A stretch of DNA of 64,000 nucleotides from Chitinophaga fulva (GTDB taxonomy: Bacteria; Bacteroidota; Bacteroidia; Chitinophagales; Chitinophagaceae): contig NZ_JABBGC010000003.1 of the NCBI RefSeq assembly GCF_012927205.1, positions 62,001 to 126,000 on the forward strand, in the 5' to 3' direction. This document shows, in pieces, positions 43,386-51,766 of this stretch (the first letter of the stretch is position 1; each line of letters begins with the position of its first letter). Below the pieces are notes generated by a model that was given only the letters and a program-made list of their open reading frames with translations, ran no database searches and was not told where the DNA came from. The position numbers and the translations under genes are program-made.

Positions 43386-44417
43386 TCATTTACCAGCTTT
43401 CAGCTTTACCACCACACCGGGCTTATTGCCCTTTATGCCGTATTGCCTTTCCAGCGAGGCTTTATCGAGGATAACAAGACCGGCGAAAGTCTCCGCGGTA
43501 ACCTCCGCCAGAGACGATTCGGGCATATAGGTCAACGGCTTGCCCTTCAGGATATATACCACGTCTTTGTCAGCACCCGGCGATGGTACCAGTTTACGGT
43601 AAGTTTCGTTCTGACTGAAGATATTCCAATAACGGTGACGTACAAACTTTTTTGTTTCGACAAAAATGGCGCCGTTGTTGCCCACCTTGATTTTGTCTGT
43701 GGAATGTGTTACCTCCGTCGTACGTGCAATATTACCAGAGGAGGTGGGTACCTTTCTCAGGTCCGTCACCAAAACACTGTCTACATAATAATCCGGAGGC
43801 AGTGTCCATCTCTGGCCGGTTTCCACAGGATGGCGATGCTCCTCACAGGAATAAATAAGATCGATGCCGGTGATGGGCCTTTTTCTATAGTAGGCTTCGT
43901 CTATGGGATACAACGGCTTCCTGTGGTAATCTTTTTTCACATAAAACCGAATCAACCTGTTTGATAGCGTCAGGTAATCATTCCCATAGGACTTCCACCT
44001 CCACCTGTTTACTAATTCAGGATACATCCGGAGCACATCGGCCGCCGTCAGGTGCCGGACATCGATCGTTTGTCCATCCGGCAGTTTGCCTTTGAAATCA
44101 GGCGTAAGCCGGATCTTCGCAATATAACGGCTGTTCCTTTCTGTTTGAAAGATCATGCCCGGATATCTGGCGGTAACATATCCCTTACCGTACTCATAAC
44201 TACTGTCCGGGAGGGGAGCTTTTTCCGCGAACTCCATTTCCGGCACTTTTACCGGTTGCAGGGTATTACCGGCCTTTTCCAGGTCATCAAGCGTAGTAAA
44301 ACAAAGACAGACACCGGCAACTGTCCGTTCTGGCATATCAAGTGGAAAATTCTGAGCATATAGCGTGCTACCGGCAAGCAGCATAGCGAAGAGCAGGGGC
44401 AACCTCGTGGAGGGCAT
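43386..44417 (-). CDS. Secreted protein with C-terminal TonB-plug-like region (paralogue B)
   Basis: A 343-residue protein with a signal peptide (LLFAMLLAGSTLYAQ). Residues about 20-215 are unassigned, mixed alpha/beta. Residues about 215-343 align with paralogue A: YYVDSVLVTDLRKVP, ETKKFVRHRYWNIFSQN, VVYILKGKPLTYMPESSLAE, and the ending GIKGNKPGVVVKLKAGK. The two are adjacent in one orientation and are likely co-transcribed. They look like plug domains released from TonB-dependent receptors, perhaps binding partners or decoys in the periplasm; no experimental analogue is known to me. Confidence 0.75.
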   Translation of the reverse strand: MPSTRLPLLFAMLLAGSTLYAQNFPLDMPERTVAGVCLCFTTLDDLEKAGNTLQPVKVPEMEFAEKAPLPDSSYEYGKGYVTARYPGMIFQTERNSRYIAKIRLTPDFKGKLPDGQTIDVRHLTAADVLRMYPELVNRWRWKSYGNDYLTLSNRLIRFYVKKDYHRKPLYPIDEAYYRKRPITGIDLIYSCEEHRHPVETGQRWTLPPDYYVDSVLVTDLRKVPTSSGNIARTTEVTHSTDKIKVGNNGAIFVETKKFVRHRYWNIFSQNETYRKLVPSPGADKDVVYILKGKPLTYMPESSLAEVTAETFAGLVILDKASLERQYGIKGNKPGVVVKLKAGK

Positions 44418-44445
44418 GGGAAAGGTTATTTCACTAAAGGTAAAT

Positions 44446-44485
44446 AAAAGAACCGCGACAATCAGACGACTGTGCGGCTTTTTTT
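44446..44485. terminator. Hairpin terminator, bidirectional
   Basis: CCGC(G)ACA and TGTGCGG form a bulged stem with a 10-nt loop. Seven T residues follow on the plus strand, and the minus strand exits into TTCTTTTATTT. On the minus strand it would end the AraC-family transcript before the plug-like genes. Confidence 0.6.
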
Positions 44486-44737
44486 CACTTCAAACCAATT
44501 TACTACTATGGCAAGACCGGGAGAATTCCGGGACCGCTCAAACGGATAATGGGGTACAACAAACAATGGGGATTACTGATTAAGACGACATTAATAGTTC
44601 GCATGGCGGAAGGAAAGCAGCTCGGCGATGTGCCCTTGTCATACCATGTTAAATGATGGTCAGACAAAAGCTGCCCTCTCTTCGGAGGCAAAATTATCGT
44701 GATTACCGACAGGTAAATAGTACAAATACGACATCTT
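44486..44737. other. Intergenic region without a supported gene
   Basis: Between the hairpin and the AraC-family stop there is 252 bp with only short unsupported reading frames and no promoter or operator I can defend. It should contain the promoter for the plug-like pair only if that promoter lies within the last part near 44418-44486. Confidence 0.4.
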
Positions 44738-45577
44738 TTACTGGGTCATCATCCGGTGAAGGCGGATCGTGTTCATTAAGGACGTTTCGTCCAGAAAGGA
44801 AGGGGTGATGCCCGCAAACTCCTTAAAATCACGGATAAAATGCATCTGGTCGTAGTAGCCGCTCATGTGCGCGATGCGTGTCCAGGTAGCTTCAGGATGC
44901 AGTTCCTTCAGGTGATAGGCCTTACAGAAGCGGATCAGTCTTGCATAACGTTTCGGCGACATGCCCGTACGTTCCACCACTTTACGCTCAAACTGCCGGA
45001 CACTTATACAAGCGTCTGCAGCCAGCTTTTCTATGGTGATATTTCCGGTGTTCGCCACCAGGTTGCCCATCACCAGGTCCACCGGGAGCAATGGCTTCAG
45101 GCGGGACAACTTTTTGAGCAGATAGGTTTGTACAATGTGGACCATCAAATCCCAGTCGTGCGTGTTCTCCTGTAACTGTTCATTAATTTCTTTTATTTCA
45201 TTGCCCAGCAACATACTAGTATCAAAATCCTGTTCATGCATTTCCGTCATCGGGATATTGAGCAGGCGAAACAGTCCACCTGGTTTAAATGCCACGCCCA
45301 TCCCCAGGTGATGCTGCCCCAGGTCCAGTGTTACCGCACGTTCCAGCGGTCCTACCGTAAGTGATACGGATTTAGTCTGGAAATCATTGCTGTATACCCG
45401 CAGTACCTTAATGGGATCCTTGATATAGAACATGATATACCGCTGATAGGTGGGCACAAAACGGTACATATTGGAAATCCCCGGCGATTTGGCGAAATCG
45501 GCTTCATAGATGGTGATGCTGGCAACAATGTCCTGCAACGCAGGGTGCGGCGTATAGGCTTTCATCCGTGGTTTCAT
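44738..45577 (-). CDS. AraC-family transcriptional regulator
   Basis: The start at 45577 (279 aa, MKPRMKAYTPHPALQDIV) fits the usual N-terminus of the Bacteroidota AraC group that opens with 'hP..L...I'; longer starts add an unlikely extension. Residues 1-170 form a cupin-like sensor region (FKPGGLFRLLNIPM). Residues about 175-270 hold the double HTH: ACISVRQFERKVVERTGMSP with KRYARLIRF, and YYDQMHFIRDFKEFAGITP. The effector is unknown. It is divergent from the Tat-exported isomerase-like gene, which could be a target, with 193 bp between the starts. Confidence 0.9.
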   Translation of the reverse strand: MKPRMKAYTPHPALQDIVASITIYEADFAKSPGISNMYRFVPTYQRYIMFYIKDPIKVLRVYSNDFQTKSVSLTVGPLERAVTLDLGQHHLGMGVAFKPGGLFRLLNIPMTEMHEQDFDTSMLLGNEIKEINEQLQENTHDWDLMVHIVQTYLLKKLSRLKPLLPVDLVMGNLVANTGNITIEKLAADACISVRQFERKVVERTGMSPKRYARLIRFCKAYHLKELHPEATWTRIAHMSGYYDQMHFIRDFKEFAGITPSFLDETSLMNTIRLHRMMTQ

Positions 45578-45770
45578 CTTCGGCGTTTTATGGGTTAAAT
45601 ACGGCGACCGGCACACCAACCTATGCCACGCCATTAAACAAATGTAAACATTCACCCTCATATATACGATACAATGGCAGGCCGTTCAGAAAACACCAGC
45701 CGGGGGTAAAATTCGCCCGGAAAATACCGGAAAATTTAAAGATCTTGGCCCTCACATCAATCGTTTGCTT

Positions 45771-46616
45771 ATGTCTTCGAGAAGAAATTTCCTGCTGCAA
45801 ACCACCCTGGGACTGGCGGCCACCGGCCTCACCCCTTTGTTGTCAGCAGCAGCGCGCCCGGCCGGTCCACAACAGCCGAAAGACCGTTTGTCCATCGGCG
45901 TAGCCGGATACACCTTTTACAAATTCAAACTGGACCAGGCCATTGCCATGATGCAGCGGGCCAATATCCGCCATATCTCCCTGAAAGACGTCCACCTTCC
46001 GTTGCAAAGCAGCCCGGAGCAGATAGCAGCCGTACTCGCCCAGTTCCGCGATGCCGGCATCAACGTGTATGCGGTAGGCGTGATCTATATGAAAACAAAG
46101 CAGTCGGTCGACGAAGCCTTTGCCTACGCCAACAAAGTAGGGGTGCCCATGATCGTAGGAGTGCCTACGCCCGAACTGCTGGACTATACAGAGCAACAGG
46201 TAAAACAGTACGATATACGCCTCGCCATCCATAACCACGGCCCGGAAGACGCGTTGTACCCCGGCCCGCGCAACGCATGGGAACATATCAGGGACCGCGA
46301 CGCGCGCATGGGCCTCTGCATCGACATCGGCCACGCCACCCGCGCCGGCGAAGATCCAGCCAAAGCAGTGCTGGCCTACAAAGACAGGGTATTTGACCTG
46401 CATCTGAAAGATGTCACCGTGGCTTCCAAAGACGGCAAACCAACAGAAATAGGCCGGGGTGTCATCAACTTCAGCAGTTTCGTCCGTGCATTGGATAAAA
46501 TACGCTACAAAGGCATCTGCAGCATCGAGTATGAAAAAGAAATGAATGATCCGTTGCCCGGCATCGCTGAATCAGCCGGTTATTTCAAAGGGGTGGTTAA
46601 TACCGTTAAATCGTAA
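45771..46616 (+). CDS. Tat-exported sugar phosphate isomerase/epimerase-like TIM-barrel protein
   Basis: A 281-residue xylose-isomerase-like TIM barrel. The N-terminus MSSRRNFLLQTTLGLAATGL is a twin-arginine signal (RRNFL), so the protein is folded, probably with metal, before export. Barrel metal-site residues can be seen in AIHNHGPE (His, Glu), GLCIDIGHATRAG (Asp, His), FDLHLKDV (His) and CSIEYEKE (Glu). Family members isomerise or epimerise sugars or inosose-like polyols. The substrate is unknown, and periplasmic Bacteroidota members are widespread. ATG 45771 is preferred over the TTG two codons upstream. Confidence 0.88.
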   Translation: MSSRRNFLLQTTLGLAATGLTPLLSAAARPAGPQQPKDRLSIGVAGYTFYKFKLDQAIAMMQRANIRHISLKDVHLPLQSSPEQIAAVLAQFRDAGINVYAVGVIYMKTKQSVDEAFAYANKVGVPMIVGVPTPELLDYTEQQVKQYDIRLAIHNHGPEDALYPGPRNAWEHIRDRDARMGLCIDIGHATRAGEDPAKAVLAYKDRVFDLHLKDVTVASKDGKPTEIGRGVINFSSFVRALDKIRYKGICSIEYEKEMNDPLPGIAESAGYFKGVVNTVKS

Positions 46617-46671
46617 TTTTTCAAAAACAATCGTTTCCTCGTTTACGTTCCGGGTTTCCCACGTTCCCATA

Positions 46672-46808
46672 TTCCCAGGGCTGAAGCCCTGGGCTAAGAT
46701 GTTATTCAGGTTCGTTCGTCGCTGGCAAACAGAATTCTCTGGTTCATTCGTTGTTATCATGCGAAACAGCTTGAAAAACAACGTAGCCCAGGGCTTCAGC
46801 CCTGGGAA
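46672..46808. repeat. Paired palindromic repeat (REPIN-like), copy 3
   Basis: Inverted arms at 46672-46710 and 46771-46808 enclose 60 bp. Both carry CCCAGGGCTGAAGCCCTGGG; the left tail GCTAAGATGTTATTCAGG matches copy 1. Weaker inverted similarity extends outward (CCACGTTCC at about 46659 against GGAACGTGG at about 46831). The element occupies the space between two convergent genes and could terminate both. Confidence 0.82.
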
Positions 46809-46885
46809 CCTGAAATACGGACCGCTAACCGGAACGTGGAAATTCCGGAACGCACGCCCCTGAAACATCGGGAATCAGCAACGCG

Positions 46886-47728
46886 TTATTCCGGCAATGC
46901 CGGTATCGACAGCAGCGGCACAAAGGAATTGTACGCCAATTCCTTAGAGATGCTTTTGTGGAAAATGGAAGAGATAAACGAATGTTTTTTAGGCACGGTC
47001 ACGATCAGCGAGGCATGGTGTTCCTTTGCAAACTCCAGCACACTGTCGGCCACATGGGCACCAGCGACATAATGGAAGGCCGGGTTATATTTTTCCAGGA
47101 CGTCATGCAACAGGGAGATCTGTTTCCTGGTATCATCTGAATATTTATCGGTGGCTGCCGGTTCTACGTTCACCACGTGTACTTGCGGGTGGAACAGGTC
47201 GAGGAAACGGTACAGCTGTTCGAGCGACGCCTTGGAGATGTTCTCCAGGTCGGTGGAAAAGACCACACTGCTGATACCCTTCCCTACTACTGCCTCCTCC
47301 GGCACTACCAGCACCGGATATTCACTGGTCTTCAGCACCTGCGACGTATTGCTGCCCATAAAAAACTGCTGCAGCCCCGTCTTCCCCGCAACGCCCATCA
47401 CCACGAGGCCTACGTTGCTTTCTTTACAGAGCTTGTTCAGCTGGTCGGGCAGAAATGCATCTTCCGCAAGGAGTTCATATTTCGGGTCAGTATCTGTCAT
47501 CAGCCGCAGCTGGTCCTGTAGCGAAGCCAGCTTTTCCATATTTTCGAGATGCATGAGCTTCTCCACCTTCGGAGTAGGCACCGGCAACTCAGTGCCTTGG
47601 ACCATTGTGCGGTAGGCATGGTACAGGATCATCCTTTCCACGCCCAGCAAAGGCGCCAGACTAGTAGCATATTCTGCCGCACGAAAGGCGGCATCGGAAA
47701 AATCGGTCAATATAAGTATCGATTTCAT
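46886..47728 (-). CDS. Universal stress protein, two tandem UspA domains
   Basis: ATG 47728 gives 280 residues starting MKSILILTDFSDAAFRAAEY, a standard USP opening. The first domain ends with the ATP-binding signature G-x2-G-x9-G-S (GVAGKTGLQQFFMGSNTSQV). The second (residues about 150-280) has the fold pattern VVFSTDLENISKASLEQLYR ... SLIVTVPKKHSFIS but lacks that glycine signature, so only the first half probably binds ATP. Tandem USPs of this kind are common in Bacteroidota and act in stress survival. It follows a dodecin gene that ends in its own terminator. Confidence 0.9.
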   Translation of the reverse strand: MKSILILTDFSDAAFRAAEYATSLAPLLGVERMILYHAYRTMVQGTELPVPTPKVEKLMHLENMEKLASLQDQLRLMTDTDPKYELLAEDAFLPDQLNKLCKESNVGLVVMGVAGKTGLQQFFMGSNTSQVLKTSEYPVLVVPEEAVVGKGISSVVFSTDLENISKASLEQLYRFLDLFHPQVHVVNVEPAATDKYSDDTRKQISLLHDVLEKYNPAFHYVAGAHVADSVLEFAKEHHASLIVTVPKKHSFISSIFHKSISKELAYNSFVPLLSIPALPE

Positions 47729-47751
47729 GGCATCTCCATTTATTGGTGCGT

Positions 47752-47789
47752 AAAAAAAGGGATTGAACAACAGGCCAGCCCAATCCCTG
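47752..47789 (-). terminator. Intrinsic terminator after dodecin gene
   Basis: On the minus strand AGGGATTG, a 15-nt loop and CAATCCCT form an 8-bp stem followed by seven T residues. It ends the dodecin transcript 9 bp after its stop and before the USP gene. Confidence 0.8.
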
Positions 47790-47797
47790 TACGCTGG

Positions 47798-48007
47798 TCA
47801 ACGTTTTTCATCAAGCCGGAATGACACTTTACAGATTGCTCCGTAAGTGGTGATTTTACCATCTTTCACATGTACCTTAAAATCCTTTACAAATACAGAA
47901 TCTACGTTGTGAATGGTTTTACCCACTTCTTTCACGGCATTCTGTACAGCGTCTTCGAAACTTTTTTCGGAAGAGGCGATCACCTCAATCACTTTAACGA
48001 TAGCCAT
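47798..48007 (-). CDS. Dodecin-family protein, flavin-stacking Trp absent
   Basis: ATG 48007 gives 69 residues (MAIVKVIEVIASSEKSFEDA, then VQNAVKEVGKTIHNVDSV, ending AICKVSFRLDEKR), the one-helix, three-strand dodecin fold that assembles into dodecamers storing flavins or CoA. In flavin-binding dodecins a Trp follows Asp in the DWFEVKEI stretch; here the aligned stretch is DSVFVKDF, so that Trp is Ser. Ligand binding may therefore differ. It has its own terminator. The neighbouring universal stress protein suggests a stress or stationary-phase setting. Confidence 0.85.
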   Translation of the reverse strand: MAIVKVIEVIASSEKSFEDAVQNAVKEVGKTIHNVDSVFVKDFKVHVKDGKITTYGAICKVSFRLDEKR

Positions 48008-48265
48008 AAGAAAGGTTTTAAATGGTGAAACAATACGGCATTTTACTGGAAACAAACAGTCTACCGGTTTGTTCAATACCGGTACTGTAGCGGATTACAG
48101 ACAGATGACAAGCGAAGCGGACAGGCAACATTTCCCCCGGAATGGGAACCGGATTGTGCAATGAATGCTACAGTAAAAAGCTATGCCGGCAAAGGTTTGC
48201 ATTGAAAATCAACTATTTTCTTTCCGTGCACCTTCCGGCATGGTTCTTTGATAATAATCAGTGAA

Positions 48266-48360
48266 GATGTTTCTGAAAAGGGGTGGTTTGGTAAAACAAC
48301 ACCTGAGATTATACCCTTAAAACCTGAACTGGATAATACCAGCGTAGGAAAGCAGGAAAC
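48266..48360 (+). promoter_or_regulatory. TPP (thiamine pyrophosphate) riboswitch aptamer
   Basis: The conserved THI-element core is intact: GGGGTGG near 48280, CACCTGAGA near 48300, then ACCC, ACCTGAACTGGATAATACC and AGCGTAGGAA (to 48350). Stem P1 forms between GTTTCTG (48269-48275) and CAGGAAAC (48353-48360); P3 uses GGTG/CACC and GTTT/AAAC; P5 is CTGG/CCAG. These are the residues that grip the pyrimidine and pyrophosphate ends of TPP. An intrinsic terminator follows immediately, so TPP binding should switch off transcription of the downstream gene. Confidence 0.93.
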
Positions 48361-48365
48361 ACCAG

Positions 48366-48398
48366 GGAGGCACTGGCAAACCCGGCGCCTCTTTTTTT
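48366..48398 (+). terminator. Riboswitch-controlled intrinsic terminator
   Basis: GGAGGC and GCCTC enclose a 15-nt loop (with CTGG and CCCGG internally) and are followed by seven T residues. The hairpin starts 6 nt after the aptamer's P1 stem and lies 54 bp before the start codon of the discoidin-like gene, the standard arrangement of an OFF switch. Confidence 0.85.
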
Positions 48399-48451
48399 GT
48401 GTACTGTATTGTACTATCTTGCCAGTTCATTCTTTTTTAAACCCTGTACTG

Positions 48452-49387
48452 ATGAAAAAATTGTTAGTGGCCTGTGCCCTGTTGTCCCCCGTTGCCCTTC
48501 ATGCACAAGTAGCCACCCTCGTACAACCCAGCAACATTTCCTACGCCGGCCTGGAGAAAAACATGCTGTTTTATGCCAACAAACGCTTTACCGTCACCCA
48601 AACCGGTAGCCATCAGCTGGATGCCAGTAAACTGTTTGACGGAAGATATGACCCCTCCTACACCGGCGCGCCCACTGAAAACGATCCTACCGTGGTACTG
48701 ATCGACAATATATGGGCGGTCCATACACAAAAAGTCGCCTATGTTGGTTGGACCACCCGTTACTGGCCTCCTACCCGTTTTAAAGTTGAAGGCTACAATA
48801 TCTCCGGTACTGCAGGCTGGCAAACCATTGCGGATGTAACCGGCTATACAAATACGGAATACATTCAGACACTATTCGGCCAGTTCAGCAAACTCCGTTT
48901 TACCTTCTACAACGGCACCGGACCACAAGGACAGCTGGGTATATCTGAATTGTTTTTCCTCCATGGAGAAGCCGTACAGGCTTATGATGGCTTGATGGTG
49001 CGATACGACGAAAACGGCGAGGTGAATATTGGCAACAACCAGCGTAACAGTAACCTGAATGTTAACGGTAACATCAAAACCCGCAAGGTGAAAGTGACGC
49101 AGCAGGAATGGGCCGATTTTGTTTTTGACCCCACCTATCAGCTGCCAACTTTACCGGCCGTAGCGCAGTTTATCCGCGATAACCGCCACCTGCCCGATAT
49201 TCCTTCCGCAGCTGAAGTGAGCAAGCAGGGAGTGGATGTAGGTGATATGAGCGCACGCCTGCTACAAAAGATAGAAGAAATGACCCTCTATCTGATTGAG
49301 CAGCATAAACAAATTGATACCCTTACACAACAAAACCGGCTCATGGCGGAAAAAATAAAACAGCTGGAACAATCTCACACTAGATAA
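48452..49387 (+). CDS. Secreted discoidin-like protein with GxI..KV / coiled-coil C-terminal module, under TPP riboswitch
   Basis: ATG 48452 gives 311 residues with a signal peptide (LLVACALLSPVALHAQ); the in-frame upstream extension runs through the riboswitch and is not real. Residues about 40-180 look like an F5/8 type C (discoidin) fold: QLDASKLFDGRYDPSY, VGWTTRYWPPTRFKVEGYN, WQTIADVTGYTNTEYIQ and LRFTFYNG, usually a carbohydrate- or lipid-binding module. From residue about 205 it shares the module of the 25100 gene: GNIKTRKVKVTQQEWADFVF, YQLPTLPAVAQFI, NRHLPDIPSA, then GDMSARLLQKIEEMTLYLIE and a coiled coil. Nothing in it suggests thiamine metabolism or transport. Confidence 0.85.
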   Translation: MKKLLVACALLSPVALHAQVATLVQPSNISYAGLEKNMLFYANKRFTVTQTGSHQLDASKLFDGRYDPSYTGAPTENDPTVVLIDNIWAVHTQKVAYVGWTTRYWPPTRFKVEGYNISGTAGWQTIADVTGYTNTEYIQTLFGQFSKLRFTFYNGTGPQGQLGISELFFLHGEAVQAYDGLMVRYDENGEVNIGNNQRNSNLNVNGNIKTRKVKVTQQEWADFVFDPTYQLPTLPAVAQFIRDNRHLPDIPSAAEVSKQGVDVGDMSARLLQKIEEMTLYLIEQHKQIDTLTQQNRLMAEKIKQLEQSHTR

Positions 49388-49425
49388 GTTGTCATTTTGA
49401 CAGCAAACAACTTATTATCAATCCT

Positions 49426-49462
49426 TTAATCCTGCACTTTTTTCATTTTCGTGCAGGATTAA
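49426..49462 (+). terminator. Hairpin after the riboswitch-controlled gene
   Basis: TTAATCCTGCAC and GTGCAGGATTAA form a perfect 12-bp stem around a T-rich 13-nt loop, 38 bp after the stop codon. The classic T tract after the stem is missing (GTGTTATATT follows), so it may be a transcript-end stabiliser or a weak terminator. Confidence 0.6.
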
Positions 49463-49645
49463 GTGTTATATTAGCTGGCAAACACTACGGCAGGCTTTTT
49501 GATGTAATCCCAGCTCAGTCATGCATATCAAGAAAAGATGAATGTCCTGTTTGTAAACAACATTTATATTCACACTATGCTACCATAAATAGGCTTAACC
49601 CTGATTTGTGCAGTGCCCGTGAGGATTATACACCATAACCAACAG

Positions 49646-50344
49646 ATGAACAACTATCAACATTATTCCTTTGACCTCTGGTTAACCTTGATCAGATCTA
49701 ATCCTTCCTTTAAGCGGGAACGGACGAAGTTCTTTTTTGATCATTTTAATCAAGGGAAAAAATCACTCGAAGAAGTGGAACGTATTTTCCGCAGGATAGA
49801 CCTGTTGACCAATGCCATCAACGAAAAAACAGGTGGTAATATTGATACGGACACCCTGCACCTGATGGTGATCAGTGAGATCAACGACCATCAGTATGAT
49901 TTTGAGACGGTTGACCTGGCGGCACTGTACAACGAAATGGAGGCCCTGGTATTCCAATACCGGCCGGTCGTGTATTGCTCCGCTACGGTGGGCGTGTTGC
50001 GTACGCTGCATCAACGGCAGGACTGTACCCTCAGCCTGTTGAGCAACACTGCATTCATCAAAGGACGTACCCTGAGAAAAGTATTGCAGGACCTGGAACT
50101 GGGCCAATACCTCCATTTTCAGTTGTATTCAGATGAAACAGGCATGTCAAAACCCAATCCCGATATGTTCCGGCTCATGCTGGACGCCATTGCCACTACC
50201 AGAAACGGGGAGGTGATCCAGCCCCAACAGATTATACATATAGGCGATAACGTAAAGGCAGATATTCTAGGCGCCACCGAGGCCGGCATTCATTCGTTAC
50301 TGGTCAATTCCAACAATCAATGTATCTCAAGCCTGCTTAACTGA
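49646..50344 (+). CDS. HAD-family phosphatase of the ter biosynthetic module
   Basis: ATG 49646 gives 232 residues. The HAD motif I region is SFDLWLTLIRSNPSFK: the first catalytic Asp is present (FDLW), while the usual second Asp is replaced by Leu-Thr (DLWLT instead of DxDxT). Motif II is LSLLSNTAF, the Lys is in KGRTLRKVLQ or MSKPNPDMF, and motif III is HIGDNVKADILGATEAG. HAD phosphatases of this type occur in ter gene clusters with a phosphoribosyltransferase, where they are proposed to make a nucleoside-like metabolite. Its stop overlaps the ATG of that enzyme (TGATG). The GTG at 49613 is a less likely start. Confidence 0.85.
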   Translation: MNNYQHYSFDLWLTLIRSNPSFKRERTKFFFDHFNQGKKSLEEVERIFRRIDLLTNAINEKTGGNIDTDTLHLMVISEINDHQYDFETVDLAALYNEMEALVFQYRPVVYCSATVGVLRTLHQRQDCTLSLLSNTAFIKGRTLRKVLQDLELGQYLHFQLYSDETGMSKPNPDMFRLMLDAIATTRNGEVIQPQQIIHIGDNVKADILGATEAGIHSLLVNSNNQCISSLLN

Positions 50345-51186
50345 TGACGACGACATACTCCCTGCATAAAATCACTGACACCAGCCAGTTCGGATTTTGT
50401 CCGGATGATTACAGCCGTTTTAAATTCGGTGACGATCTGGTAGCTGAAAAGTTTGGCGCCACGCTGGCCGACGGGTTTATTGAACAGCACCTGAAAGGCC
50501 GTACCGTACCGCAACTGGTGGTAGTGTCCAGCCCTTATGCCTTCATACCCACCGCTACGTTCTCCATGAAGAACCATTTTGTGTTCCGGCTCAACCGCTG
50601 GCTGGCGGCCAACGGGCACCCCATCGTACAGGAAACGAAAGTACACCGTACCATCACCTATAAGGAAGATTACGGGGAACTGGACGCAGAACAGCGACTG
50701 AAGCTGATTGGCAACGATTCGTTTCACATCGACCGGGAATTCCTGGCCGGCAAAACCATCGTGTTCCTGGATGATATCCGCATCACCGGCGGACATGAAC
50801 GGATGATCCTCAAAATGGTGGACGCCTATGGCCTCACCAATGACATGTACCTCCTTTATTATGCGGAATTGCAGAACAGCAGTATCCATCCCAACATAGA
50901 GAATTATCTGAACTATCATTTTGTCAAATCGATCTTCCACCTGGAGAAAATCATCCAGGACGAACGGTTTGCCATCAATACCCGGATCGTAAAATATATT
51001 CTGAACTACGATTTCGATTCATTTTGTATTTTCCTGCAAAATCAGTCAGACCAGTTTATTAATATTTTGTATGACATGGCCATCGGCAACGGTTATCACA
51101 CCATTGAGGTCTATCAACAAAATCTTCAGTATATTAACCACTATATTTTTCATAGAAAACATAAAAGCATACAACATGGCAATTAA
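50344..51186 (+). CDS. Phosphoribosyltransferase of the ter biosynthetic module
   Basis: A 280-residue protein with a PRTase fold. The PRPP loop is TIVFLDDIRITGGHERMI near residue 140 (acidic pair DD and TGG loop intact). The N-terminal half has LVVVSSPYAFIPTATFSM in the place of the pyrophosphate loop. The C-terminal 90 residues are a helical extension typical of the ter-associated PRTases (TRSP-type operons). It is coupled by 1-bp overlap to the HAD gene, and its 3' end overlaps the first TerD gene by 11 bp. The product may be a ribosylated small molecule; its identity is unknown. No ATP-grasp or citrate-lyase-like partner is in the window. Confidence 0.85.
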   Translation: MTTTYSLHKITDTSQFGFCPDDYSRFKFGDDLVAEKFGATLADGFIEQHLKGRTVPQLVVVSSPYAFIPTATFSMKNHFVFRLNRWLAANGHPIVQETKVHRTITYKEDYGELDAEQRLKLIGNDSFHIDREFLAGKTIVFLDDIRITGGHERMILKMVDAYGLTNDMYLLYYAELQNSSIHPNIENYLNYHFVKSIFHLEKIIQDERFAINTRIVKYILNYDFDSFCIFLQNQSDQFINILYDMAIGNGYHTIEVYQQNLQYINHYIFHRKHKSIQHGN

Positions 51187-51730
51187 TTTGCAAAAAGGAC
51201 AACGGCAGGCGATTAATGCTCCCAAATTTACTATTGGCTTAGGCTGGGATGTGAACTCCTCCTCTACCGGCACCAGCTTCGACCTCGATGCTTCCATCTT
51301 TGTGATGGGCGATAACAAAAAATTGTTGTCCGACCAGCACTTTGTGTTTTACAACAACCTCGTTTCCCCTGATGGCAGCGTAGAACATACCGGCGATAAC
51401 CTCACCGGCGAAGGCGGCGGCGACGACGAACAGATTAAAATCGACCTCTCCAAAGCAGATTCAAAAGTGACCGAAATATGCGTGGTAGTGACCATCCATG
51501 ATGCTGAAACCAGAAGACAGAACTTCGGCCAGGTGAGAAACTCCTATGTACGTATAGTCGATGCCGCTACCAACGAAGTGATCCTGAAATATGAACTGGA
51601 AGAAGACTTCTCCATCGAAACAGCCGTAGAGTTCGGCCGTATCTACAAACGTGGCGACGAATGGAAATTTGAAGCTGTAGGCGTAGGCATGAAAGGCGGT
51701 CTGCAGGACTATCTGAACAAATACAACTAA
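51176..51730 (+). CDS. TerD-family protein (plus-strand copy 1)
   Basis: ATG 51176 gives 184 residues starting MAINLQKGQRQAINAPKFTIG. Calcium-binding TerD residues are clear: SFDLDASIFVM, HTGDNLTGEGGGDDEQIKID and VVVTIHDAE. The end FSIETAVEFGRIYKRGDEWK is the family signature. TerD proteins bind Ca2+ and are linked to tellurite, phage and stress resistance at the inner membrane. It overlaps the phosphoribosyltransferase 3' end and is followed 36 bp later by a second TerD protein. Close to the minus-strand 62102 copy. Confidence 0.93.
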   Translation: MAINLQKGQRQAINAPKFTIGLGWDVNSSSTGTSFDLDASIFVMGDNKKLLSDQHFVFYNNLVSPDGSVEHTGDNLTGEGGGDDEQIKIDLSKADSKVTEICVVVTIHDAETRRQNFGQVRNSYVRIVDAATNEVILKYELEEDFSIETAVEFGRIYKRGDEWKFEAVGVGMKGGLQDYLNKYN

Positions 51731-51766
51731 TCTATTCCATACCATTTCCATTAAACAACCCAACAA

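Noticed and set aside
44506..44691. Small minus-strand ORF of 61 codons between the AraC and plug-like genes
   Set aside because: Atypical composition, no start context, and it overlaps no conserved feature.
48248..48451. N-terminal extension of the discoidin-like protein through the riboswitch
   Set aside because: The frame is open by chance; the signal peptide begins at 48452 and the region is folded aptamer and terminator RNA.
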